Positions 27,896 through 36,579 of a DNA stretch of 49,188 bases are shown here, in pieces (the stretch's first letter is position 1; each line of letters starts with the position of its first letter). A program made the translations under genes and the position numbers. The notes under the pieces were generated by a model. It saw only the letters and a list, made by a program, of their open reading frames with translations, made no database searches and was not told the DNA's origin. Origin of the DNA: an uncultured Bacteroidota bacterium (GTDB lineage Bacteria > Bacteroidota > Bacteroidia > Chitinophagales > Chitinophagaceae); NCBI GenBank assembly GCA_902826165.1, contig CADEDV010000003.1, positions 150,052 to 199,239 on the forward strand, given 5' to 3'.

Positions 27896-28697
27896 TGTAA
27901 TAATCACCAGTGGCTTTCCAGGGCCATTTCTTTTTCAGCTTATTTTCTTTTTGCTGTAGCCATGCATAAAGCTGTGGATGTTTTTCTGCAAAGTTTTCCA
28001 TATAAGAAGGAGGTACAATTGTACATAACCCCTCCAGGGCCAATAGAGAAAAAGATTTTTTTAAATGTTTCCTGACAAAAGACGGATTATAATACCAGCA
28101 GCGGAAATGCTCACCTTCAATATGAGCTTTAGTTCCTTTGCGGCCGGATAAAAGCCTCCGGAAGGCTGTACTGAATTTTCCTTTGAATACCAGCAACAGT
28201 TCCCATAAACAAAATTTCGGAAGGATAACCAAGGTTACCATTCCCCCCGGTTTTACCAGGTAGGAAAAGGAGTCCAGTACCTTTTCAAGCCTGCCGGTAC
28301 AATTGAGACCGGCAAAATTGGAGAAAATATGATCATAAGGACCTTCCTGTTGCAATTTTTCTAATGCTGTGAAGGAGCAAATTTCTGTACTGATCTTATG
28401 GTCAAGTTGATGTTCTTTTATTTTTTTTCTTAGTATCTCCTGCATACTGCTGGAAATATCGGTGGCATGCACCCAATGTCCCTGTTGTGCAAAATAGATG
28501 GCATCCTCACCGGTACCGGCATTTAATTCCAATATTTGAGAGCCGGGACTTATAAAATGATCCACATGCTCCCGCACCCTTTTTCTTTTATATTGAATGA
28601 TAGTATCGGCAGTATATAACTGATCAAACAAAGGAGCTTGTTTGCTGAAGGCTTTTTCTGCCGCCTGTTCAGAGATATTGGTGATAGTATTACTCAT
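27870..28697 (-). CDS. Class I SAM-dependent methyltransferase
   Basis: I set the start at 28697 because this ATG overlaps the stop of the upstream radical SAM gene as ATGA; an upstream in-frame start would add 15 residues inside that gene. The 275-residue protein has the SAM-binding motif ILELNAGTGEDA at about 55-66, an acidic HATDIS segment after the second strand, and a post-motif strand VKPGGMVTLVI. The C-terminal third is basic and has no assigned function. It is the last gene of the five-gene radical SAM operon. The acceptor is unknown. Confidence 0.87.
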   Translation of the reverse strand: MSNTITNISEQAAEKAFSKQAPLFDQLYTADTIIQYKRKRVREHVDHFISPGSQILELNAGTGEDAIYFAQQGHWVHATDISSSMQEILRKKIKEHQLDHKISTEICSFTALEKLQQEGPYDHIFSNFAGLNCTGRLEKVLDSFSYLVKPGGMVTLVILPKFCLWELLLVFKGKFSTAFRRLLSGRKGTKAHIEGEHFRCWYYNPSFVRKHLKKSFSLLALEGLCTIVPPSYMENFAEKHPQLYAWLQQKENKLKKKWPWKATGDYYIITLKRKQ

Positions 28698-30160
28698 GAT
28701 CCGGGCTTTTCCAGTTTTTGCAGTTTTAGCCCGGCAATCCATGCAGCCGGAGAATAATAGAGCCAGGAAATGGCTTTTTTAATTCTTTTAAATTGCAAAG
28801 AAGCTGGTTGGGAGAAAATATTTTTGATGGCTTCAATGGCAATATGTTTCCGGTAGCTTTTATGTACAAACCGGTGCAGTTGTTTATAAAAAGCGGGGGC
28901 ATAGGTATTGCGGAACATCAATGCCAGTTCATCAGAGTCAGTCCAGTTGGATTTATCGTTGAGTTGCGTTTTTACTTTTTCATGAAAAGCAGTACCAGGC
29001 AAAGGATAAGAAACGGAGATGCCGATCTCGTAGGGAAGCAATTCATTGATCATCCCGATCGTTTTTGCTATATCATCTTTCGTTTCCCCCGGGTAGCCAA
29101 ACTGGATGAAAAAGGAAGGATGGATATTGTTTTTCTTCAGAAGATTCGTTGCTCTATATATCTGTTCAATGGTAGTTCCTTTATCCATGGCATCCAGTAT
29201 TTTTTGGGAACCACTTTCTGCACCCATCCAGATATTGGAACAACCGGCCCTGGCCAGGTCTTTAATGTGATCTTCCTGCATAAGCAGGTCTGCCCTGGCC
29301 TGTATCTTGAACGAAAATTGTAGTTTTTCTTTTTCTACGAGGCCGGCAAACTCATTCACCCATCCCGGTTTCAAACCAAAAATGTCATCACAAAACCAGA
29401 TATGATCAAACTGGTATTTATATTTCAGCATTTTTAATTCAGCTACTACATTTTGTGGTGAACGGGTATTATAACGGTTGCCATAGATAGGTTTGGCACA
29501 CCAGTTACATTTGAAAGGGCAACCTCTCGTGGTGGCCATATTGAGTGAAAAATAGCCACGGTGGTTTAACCACATTTTCCGGTAGGGTTCAATATCGACA
29601 AGATCCCAGGCCGGGAAAGGAAGTTCATCCAGTTCCTTCATCACTGTTCTTTTCATTGTTTTTATAACTGCATCCTGCTGGCGAAAGGCAAGACCCGGGA
29701 TACTCATAAAATCAGTTTGCTGTTTTGTAACAGTGCTGATGAGTTCTGCCAGCGTTTGTTCGGCTTCTCCCAGTATCACAAAATCAGCCCCTTCTTCAAG
29801 ATATTGTTCAAAATGATCGGTGGCATCAGAACTGGAAACGATGACCGTGCAGCCTTTTTGTTTTGCAAATTTCATCATCTCAAAAGCTGCTTCCCGCATA
29901 TTGGTAAGGCACATCTTGGTGAGATAATTGAAACCATCATCATAGATCACAAAAAAATCAGGCGACTGCTGTTGTAATGGCAATATCACTTCCTCAGGAC
30001 CATAGGCGAACATGGTATCAAAAAGAGAAATATGATGTCCCTGTTCCCTTACTACAGCGGCGGCATACAAAGTGCCAATGGGAGGATAGGGCTGACCGGT
30101 CTCCCATTGCTTGGGATCAAACCGCATGAAATAAGAATGGGAAAAAAGAATATTACTCAT
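28694..30160 (-). CDS. B12-binding-type radical SAM enzyme (second of two)
   Basis: The 488-residue protein has a Rossmann-like cobalamin-binding-type N-terminal domain (about 1-150, with PPIGTLYAAAVVREQGH and VILGEAEQTL). The radical SAM core follows, with CPFKCNWC giving the 4Fe-4S ligands Cys214, Cys218 and Cys221. Downstream motifs IWMGAESGSQKILDAM and FFIQFGYPGETKDD are typical of the family. Such enzymes often methylate unactivated carbons or rearrange substrates. The usual DxHxxG cobalamin motif is not evident, so true B12 binding is uncertain. It is tightly packed in the operon (6 bp after the preceding gene, 4-bp overlap with the next). Confidence 0.9.
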   Translation of the reverse strand: MSNILFSHSYFMRFDPKQWETGQPYPPIGTLYAAAVVREQGHHISLFDTMFAYGPEEVILPLQQQSPDFFVIYDDGFNYLTKMCLTNMREAAFEMMKFAKQKGCTVIVSSSDATDHFEQYLEEGADFVILGEAEQTLAELISTVTKQQTDFMSIPGLAFRQQDAVIKTMKRTVMKELDELPFPAWDLVDIEPYRKMWLNHRGYFSLNMATTRGCPFKCNWCAKPIYGNRYNTRSPQNVVAELKMLKYKYQFDHIWFCDDIFGLKPGWVNEFAGLVEKEKLQFSFKIQARADLLMQEDHIKDLARAGCSNIWMGAESGSQKILDAMDKGTTIEQIYRATNLLKKNNIHPSFFIQFGYPGETKDDIAKTIGMINELLPYEIGISVSYPLPGTAFHEKVKTQLNDKSNWTDSDELALMFRNTYAPAFYKQLHRFVHKSYRKHIAIEAIKNIFSQPASLQFKRIKKAISWLYYSPAAWIAGLKLQKLEKPGS

Positions 30161-30166
30161 AAAGGT

Positions 30167-31219
30167 TTAATTCAGTTTAGTACCGGGTGACAAATGCAGG
30201 TAGCAGACACATTTTACACAGGTTTCGTTCGTAGCCATATCTAACTCTTTCCTGAAACGGATAGCCGTATCGCTGTTCAAAATATTTTTTAACGAGTGAT
30301 GCCGGATATTACCAATGGCTTCATGAAAAAAACAAGGCCTGACGGTTCCATCAGCTTCAACAACTACAGAGACCCAGGGAGCATTGCATTTTTTGAAGGG
30401 GAATGGGTTTAATCCATGCAATGCAGTGTAGTACTGGTATATCTTCCTGAGTTTATCCGGGCTTTCTGCAATGAAGCCGTTTTCAAACTTAGCCCGGTTA
30501 GTTGTAATGACTGTTTCAAGTATGGATAGCAATTCGGGCAGTTCATTTTTATCGGGTAAAATTTCATGCTGGCGTTGGTCACTCCATAATACTTCCCGGT
30601 TAAAGGCATGGCTGCTGATATCAGCGGGCAAAAAACTAATACCGTCAAGGCCTAAGTTGGATGCACTTTCAATGATCGCTGGCCAGTTGCGGAAATTGAT
30701 CTTATGGATGACTGTTCTGGCGGATATTTTAAAACCAGGTCGTAGCTGTTTGATCTGTTTTATTCCTGCTTCCAGTTTTTGGTAAGCATCCGGAATATTC
30801 CGGATATAATTGTGCAGGGGTTCATCTCCATCTAAGGATACAATAATATCATTTACATGCTCAACCAGCTGTTCCGCCTGTTTCTGTACTGTTAATCCTG
30901 TAGAGAGCAGGGTGATCTTTATGTTATGTTGAGCCAGTATGGTGCAAAACCTGAAAAAATTAGGATTTAATAATGCTTCTCCCCCTGACATCAGGATTTG
31001 CTGTGTGCCAAGTTTTTTTAATGAATCCAATAAACCGGTAATATCTTCTTCCGTTAATTGTTTCAGGTTCTTATTGTCTTTCCAGATATCACACATCACG
31101 CAACGGCAGTTGCAGGCACTGTGTGGCATCAGTATCACCACCGGCAATGCTTTTACCAGGTCCGTTTGCAAAGTGCGGTACCGTTGGAAAGTGTGGTATA
31201 GTGATTGGGTGATACTCAT
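30167..31219 (-). CDS. Radical SAM enzyme with SPASM-like C-terminal cysteines
   Basis: The 350-residue protein carries the radical SAM cluster motif in CNCRCVMC (Cys36, Cys40, Cys43), a glycine-rich GGEALLN segment and strand motifs of the core. The C-terminus has a second cysteine set at 278, 296, 334, 337 and 339 (CNAPW, RPCFF, CVKCVC), as in SPASM or twitch auxiliary cluster domains. SPASM enzymes modify peptides, sugars (for example BtrN-like dehydrogenation) or other small molecules. The start overlaps the upstream methyltransferase stop by 4 bp. No short precursor-peptide gene fits in the operon's gaps. Confidence 0.88.
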   Translation of the reverse strand: MSITQSLYHTFQRYRTLQTDLVKALPVVILMPHSACNCRCVMCDIWKDNKNLKQLTEEDITGLLDSLKKLGTQQILMSGGEALLNPNFFRFCTILAQHNIKITLLSTGLTVQKQAEQLVEHVNDIIVSLDGDEPLHNYIRNIPDAYQKLEAGIKQIKQLRPGFKISARTVIHKINFRNWPAIIESASNLGLDGISFLPADISSHAFNREVLWSDQRQHEILPDKNELPELLSILETVITTNRAKFENGFIAESPDKLRKIYQYYTALHGLNPFPFKKCNAPWVSVVVEADGTVRPCFFHEAIGNIRHHSLKNILNSDTAIRFRKELDMATNETCVKCVCYLHLSPGTKLN

Positions 31220-31992
31220 GCCAGGATAGCTCTTCGTTTAATGCAGATCCAGGGGAAAGGGTTTTTATTTTTTGCAAAGAAGTGCTGCAGGGAAGAAGGA
31301 TCATACAGGAGCTCATGTTCAATGACGGCTAATTCATTCCAGCTGTGATGGAAATAATGACGGGTCATTTCCGGGAAGCCTGCCTCCCTATAGTAATCCG
31401 CTGTTCTTTGCCGGGCCGCTGGTATTTCTGCTGGTTTGTAGAAAGGGCTATCCAGTATATGGACTTCTCCACCCAATTTCAATAAAGACAGGGCTTGCGA
31501 AATAATTTCCGCTAATGACGGGAAATACTGGATGCAGGCAGCAAGAACGACACAATCAAATTCCATTTCTTCAAATAACCCGGAGCGGATATCGCCATAG
31601 ATAAAATGAAGATTGGGGATATGACTGAATACCCTGGCTGCCTGCTGTAACTCGGTAAAGTTGACATCACTGCCAATCACCTTACTTCCATGGATGGCCA
31701 CCAACTGCTTTGAAAGCCATCCGTTGCCACAACCCACTTCCAGTATTTGCAGTGGCTTTTGTTTTTGCAAAAGCCTTTCGAGCAATTTATCAGCCGATCT
31801 TTTTCTTACCTGCCATTCGGGGTAATGCGGATGTTCCCTTGAAATAACAGGTAGCTGAAGCAATTCTTCATCACTATAGATCCTTTGCTCCCGGCTGCGC
31901 AATTCAATATATCTTTTTTCAAAAAGATTAACCGGGCTCACCTTGTCGGGAACATTCACCTGGTCAATTATGGTAAATCCTTCTGTGAGCAT
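31216..31992 (-). CDS. Class I SAM-dependent methyltransferase
   Basis: The 258-residue protein shows ILEVGCGNGW at 83-92 (SAM motif I), GSDVNFTEL after strand 2, DCVVLAACIQYF as motif II and LLKLGGEVHILD as motif III. The first 80 residues are a variable cap with HPHYPEWQVRKRSADKL. It lies 9 bp after the first B12-type radical SAM gene and overlaps the SPASM-like gene by 4 bp, so all are translated from one message. The substrate is unknown. Confidence 0.87.
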   Translation of the reverse strand: MLTEGFTIIDQVNVPDKVSPVNLFEKRYIELRSREQRIYSDEELLQLPVISREHPHYPEWQVRKRSADKLLERLLQKQKPLQILEVGCGNGWLSKQLVAIHGSKVIGSDVNFTELQQAARVFSHIPNLHFIYGDIRSGLFEEMEFDCVVLAACIQYFPSLAEIISQALSLLKLGGEVHILDSPFYKPAEIPAARQRTADYYREAGFPEMTRHYFHHSWNELAVIEHELLYDPSSLQHFFAKNKNPFPWICIKRRAILA

Positions 31993-32001
31993 AAAAAGAA
32001 G

Positions 32002-33504
32002 TCAGAATCCCTGGATTTCCGGCTGGCGGTATTTCCAAAGCCGGTGTAATAATTTGATCTCGTAAGGAAAGCGGTAAAAATTTGTTTTATACCGGAGGCC
32101 TGAAACCATTTTTATCATCCTGCGTTTAACTGCATTGAGCCGGATATCAGAAACAGTTGGATAATACCCGTTGAGTACCGTTTCAAAGTTCCTGATCTTA
32201 TCAAGCATCTCCGGCGTAAGCCAGGGCGTTAATGGGTTTTTGCGCAGGTCAAAACGTTCCCATTGCGGGGTGACCCAATCCTCTAGTTTTTTAGGAAATT
32301 CAAACCCGCTTTCCATCACGGTATTGAATAATTCAGAGCCTTCTGTTGGGACAGGGCTGTAGGTATACAGTACAATTTCAGTTCCCGGGTTAACAGCCTT
32401 TACTTTTTTAATGAAGTTGATATCGAATTCTATCTGCTCCATCACTTTCTCCGGGGTGGGGGCCGGTGTACCTAATACAAAAGAGTATTCCGGTATCAGG
32501 TCAAATTTTTTTAACCGTTCGGCAAAGCGGATGATCTGTTCACCATTTTGTGTACCACCTTTATCAAGTTGCTTGAGCACATTATCATTGCCACTTTCTG
32601 CCCCAAAGAAAATGATCTTACAGCCGGCTTCCCGTATCAATGCCAGTGATTCATCTTTGAATTTATCCATCGTGTCGATCCTGGCCATTCCCCACCAGTT
32701 CATTTTCTCCGGTTTAACCAGCTGGGAAAATTCAACCGTTCTTTTTTCCGAGACAAAAAAATTGTTATCGTGAAACTCGATCGCATTAGCTCCCCAGTTC
32801 TCTTTGATATATTTTATGTCCCGGTAAATATGCTGAGCTGATTTTGCTTTCCATCTTGCTTCGTACGTGGGAACAACAGCGCAAAAAGAACAGGTGAACG
32901 GGCAGCCGATACTGGAGTGATAGGCCAGTGTTTTCGTTCCGAGATAAGTTTTACCCAGGTAATATTTATCAATGGCATAAAGCTTATTCAATTTATCATA
33001 CGGTAATGGGGGTAATGTATCTTGTTCGATCAGGTCTTGCTTGGGATTTTTAATAATAGCATCCCCGGTTTTATAAATAAGATTTTTGATCAATTCATAG
33101 GGTCTGTCATTTTCCAGTGCTTCTAACAATTGGGGAAAAGCATGATCACCCGGACCATTGATCACAAAATCAATATAGCCTGATTCTAAAACAATCTTGT
33201 AATGGTTGGTGGGGAAATAACCTCCCCAGATCATGATGGTGCCGGGGAACTCTTCTTTGATCTTTTTAGCGAAGGGGATGGCCTGTTTGGTTTGCGGGCC
33301 GGGCATGATCGTGAAGCCGACATAACGGTATTCCCCTGTTTGCAGGTAAGCAGCTATTTTTTTATACGGATCTTCCTCGCAATTCCCATCTACGATAGCC
33401 CAATCAAAAATCCAATCTACAGATGCAGCAATATTCATGATCGAGTTGGGGACACGATGCTTGGCATTGGCACTTTTGGGATTGAAAAGAAGGACCTTAT
33501 TCAT
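32002..33504 (-). CDS. B12-binding-type radical SAM enzyme (first of two)
   Basis: The 500-residue protein has an N-terminal cobalamin-binding-type domain (about 1-150; VGFTIMPGPQTKQAIPFAKKIKE and IMIWGGYFPTN) and a radical SAM core with CPFTCSFC (Cys201, Cys205, Cys208). KIIFFGAESGNDNVLKQLDKG and YSFVLGTPAPTPEKVMEQI are typical later core motifs. A classical DxHxxG motif is not visible. It is the first gene of the five-gene minus-strand operon, facing a divergent methyltransferase gene 87 bp away. The reaction may be a C-methylation or ring rearrangement; the substrate is unknown. Confidence 0.9.
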   Translation of the reverse strand: MNKVLLFNPKSANAKHRVPNSIMNIAASVDWIFDWAIVDGNCEEDPYKKIAAYLQTGEYRYVGFTIMPGPQTKQAIPFAKKIKEEFPGTIMIWGGYFPTNHYKIVLESGYIDFVINGPGDHAFPQLLEALENDRPYELIKNLIYKTGDAIIKNPKQDLIEQDTLPPLPYDKLNKLYAIDKYYLGKTYLGTKTLAYHSSIGCPFTCSFCAVVPTYEARWKAKSAQHIYRDIKYIKENWGANAIEFHDNNFFVSEKRTVEFSQLVKPEKMNWWGMARIDTMDKFKDESLALIREAGCKIIFFGAESGNDNVLKQLDKGGTQNGEQIIRFAERLKKFDLIPEYSFVLGTPAPTPEKVMEQIEFDINFIKKVKAVNPGTEIVLYTYSPVPTEGSELFNTVMESGFEFPKKLEDWVTPQWERFDLRKNPLTPWLTPEMLDKIRNFETVLNGYYPTVSDIRLNAVKRRMIKMVSGLRYKTNFYRFPYEIKLLHRLWKYRQPEIQGF

Positions 33505-33518
33505 CGTTCTCTCAAAAC

Positions 33519-33549
33519 GAAATTTAATGTAGCAGGGTTGCCTGCAAAA
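33519..33549 (-). promoter_or_regulatory. Candidate promoter of the radical SAM operon
   Basis: On the minus strand TAAATTTC (33526-33519) fits the TAnnTTTG -7 box with one mismatch. TTTTG (33549-33545) lies upstream with an 18-bp spacer, close to normal for Bacteroidota. The transcript would begin a few bases before the ATG at 33504. Confidence 0.4.
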
Positions 33550-33591
33550 GCTTCTTCTTTCTGCCTACATTTATGAACAATTTTAGTAACC

Positions 33592-34332
33592 ATGTCTATA
33601 GCCAGCCGGATCAAATCTTTCCTGTTTCAACAACGAGAAAAAGACCCCGGAGCAGCTTATGACCTTTGGGCGGCGGCATATGATAACCAACCCGGGAACC
33701 TGATGCTGGACCTGGATGAAGGGGTGTTTTCTGAATTGCTTCATCAAACGGCTATAAGCGGAAAAAGTGTTGCGGATATTGGTTGTGGAACCGGCCGCCA
33801 TTGGAGCAAACTATTTGCACAACAACCGGCAAGGCTTACCGGGTATGATGTATCAGCAGGAATGCTTGCAAAACTGAAAGAGAAATATCCACCGGCAGTT
33901 ACTTTTTTGTTGAGAAATGAAAGGCTACCCGAGCTCCCAACTGCATCCTGCGACCTGGTCATTTCTACCCTGGCCATTGCCCATATCGAAAAATTGGAAA
34001 CTGCTTTGCGGGAATGGAACCGGGTACTAAAACCGGGCGGGGAGATCATCATCACGGATTACCATCCCGAGGCATTGGCAAAAGGAGGTAAACGTACGTT
34101 TAAGCTGGGAGGGAAGACGATCGCTGTAAAAAACTATATACATACGATAGAACAACTGAGGGTATTGACAAGGCAACTTGACTGGACAGAACTTCGTTTT
34201 ACAGAACGGGTAATTGATGATTCGGTAAAAGGATATTATGAAAGGCAGAACGCCTTGTCCCTGTTCGAATCGTTTCGGGATATTCCCATTATTTACGGAA
34301 TTCAATTAAAAAAGGCGAATGATCCTGCATGA
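33592..34332 (+). CDS. Class I SAM-dependent methyltransferase (UbiE/Methyltransf_11-like)
   Basis: The 246-residue protein has AAYDLWAAAYDNQPGN near the N-terminus and VADIGCGTGRHW at 60-71. GYDVSAGML follows, then LPTASCDLVISTLAIAHIE as the motif II region and VLKPGGEIIITDYHPE as motif III, all as in ubiquinone/SAM methyltransferase type 11 enzymes. It starts a short + strand operon divergent from the radical SAM genes and overlaps the amidohydrolase gene by 14 bp, so it belongs to the same unit. The acceptor is unknown. Confidence 0.88.
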   Translation: MSIASRIKSFLFQQREKDPGAAYDLWAAAYDNQPGNLMLDLDEGVFSELLHQTAISGKSVADIGCGTGRHWSKLFAQQPARLTGYDVSAGMLAKLKEKYPPAVTFLLRNERLPELPTASCDLVISTLAIAHIEKLETALREWNRVLKPGGEIIITDYHPEALAKGGKRTFKLGGKTIAVKNYIHTIEQLRVLTRQLDWTELRFTERVIDDSVKGYYERQNALSLFESFRDIPIIYGIQLKKANDPA

Positions 34333-35464
34333 TGTAAGTCTCAAAGGTTCTGCTGAACGAAAGCATATCCATATAAAAAAAGGGATCATCCGGACCATTA
34401 CTGCCCGCAGGGAAATGCTGGATCAACTGCAAGATGAGGTAAGGTTGGAATTGAATGGAGCTCTCGTTTTGCCCGGATTTATTAACTCACACGACCATCT
34501 TGATTTTAATTTATTTCCACAACTCGGGAACAGAGTGTACGCTAACTATACGGAATGGGGCCGGGATATTCACCGGGTTAATGCGGATGTTGTCAGTGAT
34601 GTACAGAAAATCCCTTTGTCTTTACGGATCCAATGGGGGCTATACAAGAACCTGCTGAATGGCTTTACCACAGTGGTCAATCATGGAGAATACTTGCAAA
34701 CCGGCGATGAACTGGTCAATGTTTTCCAGGATTGTTATTCGTTGCATTCCCCGGCTTTTGAAAAAAACTGGACTTTAAAACTCAATCATCCTTTGCGGAA
34801 CCGCAAACCCTTTGTGATGCATATCGGCGAGGGGACCGATGATGCGGCCGTGTCAGAGATCAATACCGTGATCCGGTCGAATTTTTTTACAAGAAGGATC
34901 ATAGCAGTACATGGAGTGGCAATGGATAAAGAAAAGGCAGCTTCATTTGCAGCGATAGTCTGGTGCCCGGCTTCTAATTTTTTTTTATTGGGTAAAACGG
35001 CTGCTGTTGATCTATTGAAGCAGGACGTAAAAATTGTTTTTGGTACTGATTCCACATTAACATCCTCCTGGTATGCCCGGGAGCATTTTAAAATCGCAAT
35101 GGACACAGGAATAGTTGATGAAGAAGAATTATTGAAAATGCTTACTGTCATACCAGCCCGGGTATGGGGGTTGGAAGACAGGGGAAGGATAGAAGAAGGA
35201 ATGAGAGCTGATCTGCTGATAACTGAAAATAGCGACAATTTATTTCGAGAGATACCCGTGGGGCTATTGATTGTAATGAATGAAGGAGAAATAAGGCTAT
35301 TCGCAGAGAATATGAAGCAACTGCTGCAGTTACCAGGACAAGCGAATTTTGACAGGATCGCTATAAAAGGAAGGACAATGCTGGTAAAGCCGGGCATAAT
35401 CAATCTGGTAAAGGAAATACTTTCTTTTTACCCCGCCGCTATTATCCCTTTTGAGATAGCCTGA
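34319..35464 (+). CDS. Amidohydrolase-superfamily metal-dependent hydrolase/deaminase
   Basis: The 381-residue protein has the metal-site motif HDHLD (His58, His60), further ligands His168 (MHIGEG) and His198 (VHGVAM), and Asp244 in FGTDSTLTSS. LPGFINSHDH and LEDRGRIEEGMRADLLI are standard N- and C-terminal framing motifs. The pattern is that of the cytosine deaminase/TrzA/guanine deaminase branch, which removes amino or related groups from rings. Its start overlaps the methyltransferase gene by 14 bp and its stop overlaps the next ATG by one base, so its substrate is probably an intermediate of the same pathway. It is an unusual member of a glycan region. Confidence 0.85.
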   Translation: MILHDVSLKGSAERKHIHIKKGIIRTITARREMLDQLQDEVRLELNGALVLPGFINSHDHLDFNLFPQLGNRVYANYTEWGRDIHRVNADVVSDVQKIPLSLRIQWGLYKNLLNGFTTVVNHGEYLQTGDELVNVFQDCYSLHSPAFEKNWTLKLNHPLRNRKPFVMHIGEGTDDAAVSEINTVIRSNFFTRRIIAVHGVAMDKEKAASFAAIVWCPASNFFLLGKTAAVDLLKQDVKIVFGTDSTLTSSWYAREHFKIAMDTGIVDEEELLKMLTVIPARVWGLEDRGRIEEGMRADLLITENSDNLFREIPVGLLIVMNEGEIRLFAENMKQLLQLPGQANFDRIAIKGRTMLVKPGIINLVKEILSFYPAAIIPFEIA

Positions 35465-36579
35465 TGGAAAAGAAACTGAAATTCATAGAAGTTAATTATC
35501 ATTTCCACAGGGAATTCACTACTCCGGAAGCAGTGATCACAAAACACCTGCCTTCGAATTTATTTGCAGAAGAATTAAGTAAGACTGCACAGGTAACGCT
35601 TATTAAGCATCTTGCTTATGATGGAGAATATCACCGAAATGAGATTCATTACCGGTTTTTCAGGAGGCGTAATAGTTTTTGGCAAATACCTTTTTCCACT
35701 CACCGGTTTTTAAGGAAAGAAAAGCCGGATATTGTATTGGTTCAGGGGTTTATCTATCCGCTGCAAGTGATTGCATTGCGGCTGGCGGTGGGTAGCAACT
35801 GCAAGATTATTTTACAGCACAGGGCAGAAGTTCCGTTCTGGCGGAAAAAAATATTCCAGCAATGGGCTGATAAATTCGTCAATACTTATTTTTTCACCGC
35901 TATTGAACAGGCTGATGAATGGACCAGGGCCGGGGTTATTAAAGATCGAAATAAGTGTTTTGAAATACCTGCTGCAACTACAGGGTTTTTAAAAAAAGAT
36001 AAATTCTTCTGCCGCGAAAATTTAGTAATTGGTAATGAGTTAATGTTCTTATGGGCCGGTCGTTTGAATGCTAACAAAGATCCGCTAACTGTCCTTGCGG
36101 CGTTTGAAAAGTATATCAGTTCTGGTCAGAGTTCAAAATTGTATATGATCTACCAGGAAGAGGATATGTTGAAAGAGGTGACAGAAAGGATCAATGCAAG
36201 TGCTGAATTAAGGAATAATGTTATGCTTATTGGTAAAGTAGCACACAAAGAAATGGAGCTATGGTACAGTGCAACTGACTATATCATTTCTGCCAGCCAC
36301 CGGGAAGGAGGCAGTTACGTAGTGATGGAAGCCATGGCCTGTGGTTGTGTGCCTATTGTGTCTGCTATCCCTGCTTCCATGAAAATGACGAATAAAGGGA
36401 AAGTGGGGTATTTTTTTGAGCCCGGGAATTCTGATGCCTTGTACGGGATATTACTTTCTTTGAAAGAGGAGGACCATGAAAAATTATCTGCTTCAGCCAT
36501 GACTTTGTTTACTGAAGAGATGTCGCCGGAAGCGATCGCCAAAAAAATAAGCCAGGTGTTCAAACAGTTAAAGAGATAA
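35464..36579 (+). CDS. GT4-family glycosyltransferase
   Basis: The 371-residue protein has a GT-B fold. The C-terminal domain carries FLWAGRLNANKDP and the E-x7-E motif Glu281-Glu289 in HREGGSYVVMEAMACG, which binds the nucleotide sugar. The start codon shares a base with the amidohydrolase stop (TGATG), so translation is coupled. It therefore probably glycosylates the product of the methyltransferase-amidohydrolase pathway rather than belonging to the minus-strand glycan operon, with which it converges (12-bp 3' overlap). The N-terminal FHREFTTPEAV segment is not informative. Donor and acceptor are unknown. Confidence 0.87.
   Translation: MEKKLKFIEVNYHFHREFTTPEAVITKHLPSNLFAEELSKTAQVTLIKHLAYDGEYHRNEIHYRFFRRRNSFWQIPFSTHRFLRKEKPDIVLVQGFIYPLQVIALRLAVGSNCKIILQHRAEVPFWRKKIFQQWADKFVNTYFFTAIEQADEWTRAGVIKDRNKCFEIPAATTGFLKKDKFFCRENLVIGNELMFLWAGRLNANKDPLTVLAAFEKYISSGQSSKLYMIYQEEDMLKEVTERINASAELRNNVMLIGKVAHKEMELWYSATDYIISASHREGGSYVVMEAMACGCVPIVSAIPASMKMTNKGKVGYFFEPGNSDALYGILLSLKEEDHEKLSASAMTLFTEEMSPEAIAKKISQVFKQLKR

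Noticed and set aside
28698-28742. Longer start of the methyltransferase inside the radical SAM gene
   Set aside because: The ATGA overlap at 28694-28697 gives a natural coupled start and the extra 15 residues are not needed for the fold.
28793-29323. 176-codon plus-strand open frame
   Set aside because: It is antisense to the B12-type radical SAM gene, whose Cys motif and length are normal; it has no independent evidence.
33566-33573. TACATTTA as a promoter for the + strand methyltransferase
   Set aside because: It misses the final G, and the nearest upstream TTG is 25 bp away, too far for confidence.
34786-35403. 205-codon minus-strand open frame
   Set aside because: It lies opposite the amidohydrolase, whose metal-binding residues and gene overlaps are clear; the serine-rich translation shows no family features.
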